A stretch of 64,000 nucleotides of DNA from Shiella aurantiaca (lineage in GTDB: Bacteria > Bacteroidota > Bacteroidia > Cytophagales > Cyclobacteriaceae), in NCBI GenBank assembly GCA_030412945.1, contig JAUHJS010000003.1, forward strand, positions 311,507-375,506, read 5' to 3'. Both the position numbers and the translations under genes were made by a program. Numbering within the stretch: position 1 is the stretch's first letter; the number at the start of each line of letters is the position of its first letter. This document shows, in pieces, positions 37,606 through 44,061 of the stretch. A model generated the notes under the pieces. It did not search any database, was not told the origin of the DNA, and worked only from the letters and a program-made list of their open reading frames with translations.

Positions 37606-37847
37606 CGTATGGCACGGGTTGTGATTTCTTTTTTTATCTCTCCTAGCTCTTTTTGCAAACGTAAAGCGTAGTCTAGTGTGTCACCAAGCATATTTCGCTG
37701 TGCTAAAAGTTGTTCTTTCAAATAATTGATTTCCTCTTTTAGGCAAGCTAGACTTTCCTTGTAATTCAGCTTAAGTCTGTCGATTTCTTCCCGAGCTTCA
37801 TGTAGCTCTTCTTCTAACTTAAGATATTGTTCGGGTGAAACCTCCAT
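37602..37847 (-). CDS. Small coiled-coil protein
   Basis: 81 residues, almost entirely heptad coiled coil (LEEELHEAREEIDRLKLNYK). It follows the STAS-like gene by 3 nt, so the two are co-transcribed and end at the hairpin overlapping its stop. It is paralogous to the 72-residue gene beyond the terminator. A structural or adaptor role is likely, but there is no recognised family. Confidence 0.65.
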   Translation of the reverse strand: MEVSPEQYLKLEEELHEAREEIDRLKLNYKESLACLKEEINYLKEQLLAQRNMLGDTLDYALRLQKELGEIKKEITTRAIR

Positions 37848-37850
37848 ACC

Positions 37851-38282
37851 TTATTTGGTTAGGGCGTCCTCAAAATGCTCAAAGTACTGAATATCCAAGC
37901 GCTGAATGTTCAGGTTAGGATGCTCACGCATGATTTTCTCACGGCCGATTTTCACACTTTCTCTAAATATTTTATCGTTAGGAAGAAGTTTGCGGTGCTT
38001 AGTAAGGCCGAAATTGTACATTTTATCTTTCCACTCAATAAAATACCATTCCATAGAAGGCTGGTGGAATATCTTTAAGGCTCTTTTGTCAAAAACCAAC
38101 TTGGTGATTTTTTCTTTCAAAATTAGCTTTTCCGCCTCAAGGAAGATGTTTTTGAACTCATCCATGGGGATGTAGGTATTGGTGGCGGTAATTACGGCTA
38201 CTGCTAGTTCCTTGTTGAAAGTTATAGTAGCGTGTTTGAAGGTAGCGAAGTTTTCTAGTTGAATTTTAGTGTCTGTTTCCAT
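37851..38282 (-). CDS. Hypothetical cytoplasmic protein, possibly STAS/SpoIIAA-like
   Basis: 143 residues without signal or membrane segment. The pattern of a beta strand (AVAVITATNTYIPMDEFKNI), an amphipathic helix (FLEAEKLILKEKITKLVFDKR) and an alternating beta/alpha layout recalls the STAS/SpoIIAA-like proteins common in Bacteroidota, but no phosphorylatable serine motif can be assigned. It heads the operon with the coiled-coil protein. Confidence 0.5.
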   Translation of the reverse strand: METDTKIQLENFATFKHATITFNKELAVAVITATNTYIPMDEFKNIFLEAEKLILKEKITKLVFDKRALKIFHQPSMEWYFIEWKDKMYNFGLTKHRKLLPNDKIFRESVKIGREKIMREHPNLNIQRLDIQYFEHFEDALTK

Positions 38283-38331
38283 GTGTAACTGATTTTGATG
38301 TTATAACATGTATCTAGTAAAAAGGTTTATT

Positions 38332-39030
38332 TTATTTTAAATTTCCCATACCGCCATCGGCTTTCCATATTTGCCCGGTCACCCAATTGCTTTTTTCTGA
38401 CAACAGAAAGTGTGCTACTTGAGCGATTTCCTCAGCACTGGCTACGCGTTGTAAAGGATGCCGCTTGGCAGAGGCTTCTCGCTTTTCGGGTGTACTGAGT
38501 AGGGCAGAAGCTAAAGCCGTATCTGTTAGAGAAGGTGCCACTGCATTTACCCGAATGGACGGGGCTAATTCTGCCGCTAAAGAACGCGTAAGTCCTTCAA
38601 TGGCTCCTTTGCTGGCGGCTACGGAAGAGTGAAAGCTCATACCCGTTTGCACGGCCACGGTACTAAAAAGAACCACCGAGGCGGAAGTAGCTTGTTTGAG
38701 GCGTTTGAGGTTGTCCTGAAGTGTTTTTACTGCTCCCCACACATTGATTTCCATGTCTTTTTTGAAATCTTCTTCTTTTAGGGCACGAAAAGGTTTCAAT
38801 TGTATGGTGCCGGGGCAATAGGCAATTCCATGAAGGGTATCGGGGAGGGAATCGAAAACTTGCGGGTTGTAGTTTTGTATATCAAGCTGCAAGCGAATGG
38901 CTCCTAAGGGAGTGCTTTCAGAGGTGTTTCCGGTAATCCACACCTTGTGATTTTCTTTGAGCAGAAGTTGAGCGATTTCATAGCCTATGCCTGAGCTTCC
39001 GCCAATTATTAAGTAATTGTTTGATACCAT
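38332..39030 (-). CDS. SDR-family oxidoreductase lacking the catalytic tyrosine
   Basis: 232 residues with a Rossmann fold: GGSSGIGYEIA (NAD(P)-binding TGxxxGxG equivalent), DIQNY, AYCPGT, INVWGAVKT and the catalytic Ser123 in FSTVAV. The usual YxxxK is VAASK: Lys141 is present but position 137 is Val rather than Tyr (HSSVAASKGAIEG). The protein should bind cofactor but may not be a normal dehydrogenase. It lies next to folE and the PTPS-type gene on the same strand, but a terminator hairpin separates them. A sepiapterin-reductase-like role is possible and unproven. Confidence 0.85.
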   Translation of the reverse strand: MVSNNYLIIGGSSGIGYEIAQLLLKENHKVWITGNTSESTPLGAIRLQLDIQNYNPQVFDSLPDTLHGIAYCPGTIQLKPFRALKEEDFKKDMEINVWGAVKTLQDNLKRLKQATSASVVLFSTVAVQTGMSFHSSVAASKGAIEGLTRSLAAELAPSIRVNAVAPSLTDTALASALLSTPEKREASAKRHPLQRVASAEEIAQVAHFLLSEKSNWVTGQIWKADGGMGNLK

Positions 39031-39050
39031 ATCAGTAAATAAAAAGAAAA

Positions 39051-39091
39051 CCCGAACCCTAGCTAATTGTTTGGAAAAGATAGGGTTCGGG
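39051..39091 (-). terminator. Terminator of the pterin pair folE/PTPS
   Basis: CCCGAACCCTA (39051-39061) pairs with TAGGGTTCGGG (39081-39091). Leftward it continues as TTTTCTTTTT. It ends the folE transcript before the SDR gene and could act as an attenuator for the SDR. Confidence 0.82.
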
Positions 39092-39096
39092 AATAC

Positions 39097-39792
39097 TTAT
39101 TTACTGTTGATGTAGTTTAGGAACTCCTTGCGGATGTTTTCGTCATTGAATTTTCCTGAGAAAGAGGCTGTTCCGGTTTTGCTATTGGTGTCGCCTACAC
39201 CGCGAGAAGATACGCACAAGTGGGTGGCATCCATCACTACGGCCACGTCTTCTGTTTGGAGTATTTTCTTTAACTCGTTGGCTATCTGTACCGTTAGACG
39301 CTCTTGTACCTGTGGGCGCTTGGCATAATACTGCACGATGCGGTTGATTTTAGATAGACCAATCACCTTACCACTAGAGAAATAGGCTACATGTGCTTTG
39401 CCATAAATGGGTACAAAGTGATGCTCGCAGTAGGAGTAAAAGGTTATGTCCTTTTCAACCAACATTTGATCGTATTTGTATTTGTTTTCAAAGAGACGAG
39501 CCACGGGCTTGTTGGCCGGATTCAATCCACTGAAAACTTCTTGCACGTACATTTTGGCTACTCTTCGCGGAGTTCCTTTTAGGCTGTCGTCTGATAAATC
39601 GAGGCCTAATATGTGCATGATTTCTTTGAAATGTTTGGCGATGAGTTCCACCTTAAGTTCTTCTTCCATCACGAAAGCATCTTCACGCATGGGAGTCTCC
39701 AAAGAGGCTAATCCATGGTCATCTCCCAAGTCTTCCAATTCAGCCATAGGGTCTTCAGGCAGGGAATTCAACAATGTTTCTTTCTGTTTCAT
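39097..39792 (-). CDS. folE: GTP cyclohydrolase I
   Basis: 231 residues. The zinc/active-site motif YCEHHFVPIYG, IGLSKINRIV, and the second zinc cysteine in THLCVSSRGV are intact. It converts GTP to dihydroneopterin triphosphate, the branch point for folate, tetrahydropterin and queuosine precursors. The first ATG overlaps the end of the PTPS-type gene by 38 bp; an internal start at 39747 (MAELEDLG) would avoid overlap and may be the true one. Confidence 0.95.
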   Translation of the reverse strand: MKQKETLLNSLPEDPMAELEDLGDDHGLASLETPMREDAFVMEEELKVELIAKHFKEIMHILGLDLSDDSLKGTPRRVAKMYVQEVFSGLNPANKPVARLFENKYKYDQMLVEKDITFYSYCEHHFVPIYGKAHVAYFSSGKVIGLSKINRIVQYYAKRPQVQERLTVQIANELKKILQTEDVAVVMDATHLCVSSRGVGDTNSKTGTASFSGKFNDENIRKEFLNYINSK

Positions 39793-40162
39793 ACAGAGTT
39801 ACTTTAAGTTCATACTTACTTTCGATGTGCTCCCTGAGAAGATGGTATATCACTTGCGCAATATTTTCTGCTGTGGGGTTTAAATTTCTAAATTCTTCGG
39901 TGTCTAGGTTTAAATTTTTGTGATCAAACTTATTAAGCACCTTTTCCTTAATCAGGTCGCTCAACAGCTTGGTATCGTATACATAACCTGTATCAGGGTT
40001 TACCTCACCTATTAATTTTACTATCAGTTCATAGTTGTGGCCATGGTAATGCGGATTGTTACACTTGCCAAATACCTTTTGGTTCATTTCCTCTGACCAA
40101 GCTGGATTGTGCAAGCGGTGGGCCGCATTAAAATGTTCTTTACGTAATACTGCAACTTTCAT
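39755..40162 (-). CDS. queD: 6-pyruvoyl-tetrahydropterin synthase / 6-carboxytetrahydropterin synthase family
   Basis: 135 residues of the PTPS/QueD family, with zinc ligands His15, His40 and His42 and catalytic Cys34. The spacing is C-X5-HGH (KCNNPHYHGHNYE), as in animal 6-pyruvoyl-tetrahydropterin synthase, rather than C-X3-HGH as in E. coli QueD. The product could therefore be a tetrahydropterin, a queuosine precursor, or both. It sits directly upstream of and overlaps folE, which supplies its substrate. The symbol is by family and should be read with that doubt. Confidence 0.85.
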   Translation of the reverse strand: MKVAVLRKEHFNAAHRLHNPAWSEEMNQKVFGKCNNPHYHGHNYELIVKLIGEVNPDTGYVYDTKLLSDLIKEKVLNKFDHKNLNLDTEEFRNLNPTAENIAQVIYHLLREHIESKYELKVTLYETERNIVEFPA

Positions 40163-40298
40163 AATGTACTAGATAGTTCAAAAAACAGGCGGATAAAAGC
40201 CTTGCCTAAGAATTTATTGATTTTTTAACACCTCTCCTTAACAATAAGTAGAATTTTATGTTCAATATTTTTGAAAATAAATTAAACAATCTTTCGGA

Positions 40299-41747
40299 TT
40301 GAAAACCATTTCAGTAATAGGAACAGGCATGGGTGCACTTAGTGCAGCGGCCTTGCTTGCCAAAAGAGGGGCAAAAGTACGTCTTTTCGAACAGAATTAC
40401 TTGCCGGGTGGCTGTACGAGTTCGTATTGGCGCAAAGGATTTGTGTTTGAGGCGGGTGCTACCACCTTGGTTGGGCTTGACCAAGGCATGCCTTTGGCGT
40501 ATTTGCTCAAGCAAATACCTGTAAAACTGGATGCTTGGCCGCTGGATATTCCTATGCAGGTACACTTGCCTACGGGCGAGCTTGTTACCCGCTACCGCGC
40601 ATTGGATCAATGGATAGCGGAGGCCGAACGGGTATTTGGAAAAGCGGGTCAGCGCGCTTTTTGGGAATATTGCTATGCTATTAGTCAATTTGTATGGGAT
40701 ACTTCCTTAAAACAGCTGCGCTTTCCTCCCGAAACGATGGGGGATTTGTTGGCCACTATTTCTCAAGCCGAACTCAAACAAATTAGGTTTGCCACCTTGG
40801 CTTTCCGAAATACTACCTGGCTGTTAAAGAAATTTGGCTTAGATACCAATGAATTGTTTTGCGCTTTTGTAGATCAGCAATTACTTATTTCTGCACAAAA
40901 CTACCGCGATGAAGTGAATGCACTTTTTGGAGCCACGGCTCTCTGCTACACCAATTATGGTAATTACTATATGCCGGGCGGCTTGATTAATCTGGTAAAT
41001 CCCTTGCTGGATTTTATCCAAAAAATGAATGGGGAGTTGCACCTACGTACAAAAGTAGAAGGGGTGGAACCAAAAGGTGAAGGGTATACTATTCATACCA
41101 ATAAAGGCGTGTGGGAAAGCGATGCAGTGGTATTTGGCATTCCGCTAAATAATGTGGTAGAACTTATGCCTTCTTTAAAGAAATCTCAACAAAGTAAGCT
41201 TTTATCCAGCGATAAACTGTACAGTGCTTTTCAAATGGGCATAGGGTTTAAGAGCAGTCGATCCTTTGCCTGTATTCATCATCAGTTGCATTTAATGGAA
41301 CCGCTGGAGGGTTTTGAGGCGGAATCGGTATTTGTAAGCTTGAATAATGACATGGATACCGCGCGCTGCGATAAAGCGGGAACAAGGGTGATGTCGGTAA
41401 GCACACATATCCGACATCCGGAAACGAGTCAATTGCCCAAACAAGCCATTGAGCAAGCCATTATCCGCTTGCTCGTGTCCAAAGGTTTCTTTCAAGAAGA
41501 TGAGGTAGTGTATTATCATTCCAGCAGTCAGCATGCCTGGGAAAAATGGACGGGAAGAAAATACGGTTTTGTAGGTGGGTATCCGCAATACATGAACATC
41601 AAGCCTTGGCAAATGAAGGGCGCAAGGCTTGATGGTAAAGGTGCTTATTTGTGTGGCGATACCGCCTATCCCGGTCAGGGGATTCCCGGCACGGTGCTAG
41701 GCGGCATTATTGCTTTTGAAAAAATGAAGGCCGATGGCCACGTATGA
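40299..41747 (+). CDS. CrtI/CrtISO-like FAD-dependent oxidoreductase
   Basis: 482 residues, reading from a TTG start (first codons TTGAAAACCATTTCAG) since no ATG is placed better. The dinucleotide-binding motif ISVIGTGMGALSAAALLAKRGAKV and the C-terminal CGDTAYPGQGIPGTVLGG are typical of phytoene desaturases and carotenoid cis-trans isomerases. No crtB, lycopene cyclase or other carotenoid genes are adjacent, so the substrate is open (carotenoid or retinoid-like polyene is likely). A TATTTTTG element at 40266-40273 may be its -7 box. It meets mscL tail to tail without a gap. Confidence 0.88.
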   Translation: MKTISVIGTGMGALSAAALLAKRGAKVRLFEQNYLPGGCTSSYWRKGFVFEAGATTLVGLDQGMPLAYLLKQIPVKLDAWPLDIPMQVHLPTGELVTRYRALDQWIAEAERVFGKAGQRAFWEYCYAISQFVWDTSLKQLRFPPETMGDLLATISQAELKQIRFATLAFRNTTWLLKKFGLDTNELFCAFVDQQLLISAQNYRDEVNALFGATALCYTNYGNYYMPGGLINLVNPLLDFIQKMNGELHLRTKVEGVEPKGEGYTIHTNKGVWESDAVVFGIPLNNVVELMPSLKKSQQSKLLSSDKLYSAFQMGIGFKSSRSFACIHHQLHLMEPLEGFEAESVFVSLNNDMDTARCDKAGTRVMSVSTHIRHPETSQLPKQAIEQAIIRLLVSKGFFQEDEVVYYHSSSQHAWEKWTGRKYGFVGGYPQYMNIKPWQMKGARLDGKGAYLCGDTAYPGQGIPGTVLGGIIAFEKMKADGHV

Positions 41748-42164
41748 TTATTTTTTCAGCAAATCCCTGATTTCGGTTAGTAATTGGATATCAGCCGGAG
41801 GAGCAGCCGGAGCCGCTGGTTTGGCTGCTTCTTTCTTCTTGAGGCGATTGATGGCACGAACCATTAGGAACACAGCAAACGCAACAATAAGGAAATCAAT
41901 CAAACCTTGAATAAACAAGCCGTAGTTCAGACTAACCTGCTTAGCTATTTCTACTCCGCTTGCATCGAGTTGGGCATCTTGCAGTACCCATTTGAAATCT
42001 TTGAAATCTACCTTGCCAATAAGCAAGCCCAGTGGGGGCATTATGATTTCCGCGACTAGCGAGTTTACCACCTTAGTAAAGGCGGAACCAATGATAATAC
42101 CAATGGCCATATCGAGCATATTGCCCTTGATGGCGAAATCTTTAAATTCTTTGGTAAAGCCCAT
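41748..42164 (-). CDS. mscL: Large-conductance mechanosensitive channel
   Basis: 138 residues with two membrane helices. TM1 runs through NMLDMAIGIIIGSAFTKVV with the gate region, TM2 is GLFIQGLIDFLIVAFAVFL, and a cytoplasmic helix (LLTEIRDLLKK) ends the chain. It releases solutes on hypo-osmotic shock. Slight oddity: a short Pro/Ala linker (AAKPAAPAAPPA) before the C-terminal helix. It converges on the CrtI-like gene. Confidence 0.95.
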   Translation of the reverse strand: MGFTKEFKDFAIKGNMLDMAIGIIIGSAFTKVVNSLVAEIIMPPLGLLIGKVDFKDFKWVLQDAQLDASGVEIAKQVSLNYGLFIQGLIDFLIVAFAVFLMVRAINRLKKKEAAKPAAPAAPPADIQLLTEIRDLLKK

Positions 42165-42211
42165 GAGGGAAGGGGTTTAGGGTGAGAACCTAATTTACTG
42201 GAAACTCTTGA

Positions 42212-42796
42212 TTAATTTGAACTAGTTGCTAAAAAGCTTTTCAACCCCTTAATTAAGTGGTTAAAGCTTTGAGATTTATTATTGCTTAAGTCCATATACT
42301 TGGGGATTTCCCTAGAAGCATAACTTTTTGAGAAATTTTTAGACATTTTCTCAATTTCAAAGCTACCAAATACCTTGTCTGGATTACGGAATTTTGAAGA
42401 CCCTGAATATTTGGTTGCTTTAGTCTCAGGATAAACGGACTCTAATGCATTTAAGTCACCTAAATACCAATTTTCCAATTCCTTGCATGCAATTCGTATT
42501 AATATGGGCAATGGACAATCCTTTCCACAAAGGTTTATTAAATCCATTTTTAATTTTAAGCAATCGTTAGAATCTTGATCATGTATTATTAAGACCTTTA
42601 CTTTCTGTTTATAATAGGCTAAGGCTTTTAGTTTAATTGGGATAGATTTTCTAAGATTGCTTTTACCTTCATGCGGTCTAATGAAGCAGTTAACTCCTAA
42701 CACATACCCATTTGGAAGAATTTTTGGAAGTATTACTTTCAAAAAGTTCTCCATTGAAGGCTCCTCTGTTAAAATCTCTAAGACATTGTTGCTCAT
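42212..42796 (-). CDS. DUF4276 protein with TOPRIM-like acidic motifs
   Basis: 194 residues fitting DUF4276, as seen from ILTEEPSMENFLK (Glu11/12), HDQDSNDC (Asp73/Asp75) and CKELENWYLGD (Glu106/108). This E...DxD pattern suits a TOPRIM/OLD-type metal site. It follows the AAA ATPase by 4 nt, so the two form an operon. Such pairs (ATPase plus TOPRIM-like effector) resemble PARIS, OLD and Septu-like anti-phage systems, but DUF4276 with this ATPase is not a named system I can confirm. Base composition is clearly more AT-rich than mscL or smc, suggesting acquisition. Confidence 0.8.
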   Translation of the reverse strand: MSNNVLEILTEEPSMENFLKVILPKILPNGYVLGVNCFIRPHEGKSNLRKSIPIKLKALAYYKQKVKVLIIHDQDSNDCLKLKMDLINLCGKDCPLPILIRIACKELENWYLGDLNALESVYPETKATKYSGSSKFRNPDKVFGSFEIEKMSKNFSKSYASREIPKYMDLSNNKSQSFNHLIKGLKSFLATSSN

Positions 42797-42800
42797 GTGG

Positions 42801-43985
42801 TTATGACGGGTTGCTACCTATAAAGTAGTTTTCTTTCCATAAATAGCCCAACTTGTCCCCTTCTTTATACAAATTAACTATTAATTCGTCCTCAGAAGCC
42901 CTCTTGATAGTTGTATAACCACTTTGTTTAACTAACCAATATGTTTCTTCAGGCTTAGCTCCATTCAATAAATCGGGTGAGTGGGAAGACACGAAGACTT
43001 GCCCTCCTTTTTTAGCATATAGTCTAAATTCTTCAAGAAGCTCAATTAAAAGACTTGGATAAAGTTGGTTTTCAGGTTCCTCTATACAGAGTAAAGGATG
43101 AGGGTTGGGGTCATGAAGAAGCAATAAATATGCAAACATCTTTATTGTGCCATCAGAGACATAATTTGCAATAAATGGGTCTTTAAATGAACCATCCCTA
43201 AACCTCAGAACAATACGACCATCTACCGTAGATTCTGCTTTTACATCATCTATTCCCGGCACTCGTTTTTTCATTTTATCCAATATTATTTGAAATAAAT
43301 TTTTATGGTTTTCAAATATATATTGAGCTACCAAGGGAAGATTTTCACCAGTGGGGGAGAGATGTTCAGAATATGCAGCTTCTCGACTTTGTCTCGCCTC
43401 TGATATATGAAAGTCAGAAACATGCCAATTTTCAATAAAGTTTCTAAAGGCATTTGCGGCTTTAAAACGGTCAAATTGCCCAAGTCCTTTTATTGCTAAA
43501 ATATCTGGCGAACCTAGTTTTTGAGGCTCTCTGTCAAGTTGCTCATCTTTCTTATCAAAATCTTCTTCATTGGTAATTGCATAACCAGAACCTCTAGAAA
43601 AATCTAAAAAATGAAACGGTGAACCATATGGGCCTCTCTTATATCTTAGAATTTCTCTTTCGATAATAGGCTTTCCATTTTCTTCTCCGATTTCCAGCCG
43701 ATAAGTGACAAGTCTGTTCTTTTTAGCAACAACTATTCTGAACTGCAATTCAATTACAATCAAACCAGTTTGCCCTCTGCTGATGACTTCTTTGAAGCCA
43801 CCTCTTTTCATTAATGCTTGTCGTATGTTATTCTTTAATGCATCGCTTAGAAAACCAAAGGCATCAAATAATGTTGTTTTACCAGATCCATTGGCACCAG
43901 TAAAAATTGCTAACTCAGGTAAATTGTTAAGTTCTAAATCCTGAAATGCTTTAAAGTTCTTAAGTTTGATACTTTCGATTCTCAT
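42801..43985 (-). CDS. AAA-family ATPase (COG4637/AAA_21-like), partner of DUF4276
   Basis: 394 residues. Walker A is GANGSGKTT (30-38); the signature-like segment is YVSDGTIKMFAYLLLL; Walker B and acidic residues are LLCIEEPENQLYP; and the switch His lies in VSSHSPDLL. The layout is that of SMC/RecF-type ATPases in the AAA_21 / COG4637 group, without a long coiled coil. The ATPase probably senses an invader or DNA end and licenses the DUF4276 effector. A 19-bp palindrome lies just ahead of the start. The gene is AT-rich relative to the chromosome. Confidence 0.85.
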   Translation of the reverse strand: MRIESIKLKNFKAFQDLELNNLPELAIFTGANGSGKTTLFDAFGFLSDALKNNIRQALMKRGGFKEVISRGQTGLIVIELQFRIVVAKKNRLVTYRLEIGEENGKPIIEREILRYKRGPYGSPFHFLDFSRGSGYAITNEEDFDKKDEQLDREPQKLGSPDILAIKGLGQFDRFKAANAFRNFIENWHVSDFHISEARQSREAAYSEHLSPTGENLPLVAQYIFENHKNLFQIILDKMKKRVPGIDDVKAESTVDGRIVLRFRDGSFKDPFIANYVSDGTIKMFAYLLLLHDPNPHPLLCIEEPENQLYPSLLIELLEEFRLYAKKGGQVFVSSHSPDLLNGAKPEETYWLVKQSGYTTIKRASEDELIVNLYKEGDKLGYLWKENYFIGSNPS

Positions 43986-43991
43986 TTCTTT

Positions 43992-44010
43992 TATTTAACG
44001 ATGTTAAATA
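43992..44010 (-). promoter_or_regulatory. 19-bp perfect palindrome in the ATPase/DUF4276 leader
   Basis: TATTTAAC-GAT-GTTAAATA, centred at 44001, 7 nt upstream of the ATPase start codon. It is either an operator or a hairpin masking the ribosome site. No regulator is encoded in the pair. Confidence 0.55.
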
Positions 44011-44061
44011 TGGCTGAACAAAATGGAAAATATATTAATGAATACTAAATATTTACAAAAC

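Noticed and set aside
37304-37615. Longer version (103 codons) of the small coiled-coil gene
   Set aside because: Its first 31 codons cover a terminator hairpin and overlap the preceding gene; the internal ATG at 37522 is a better start.
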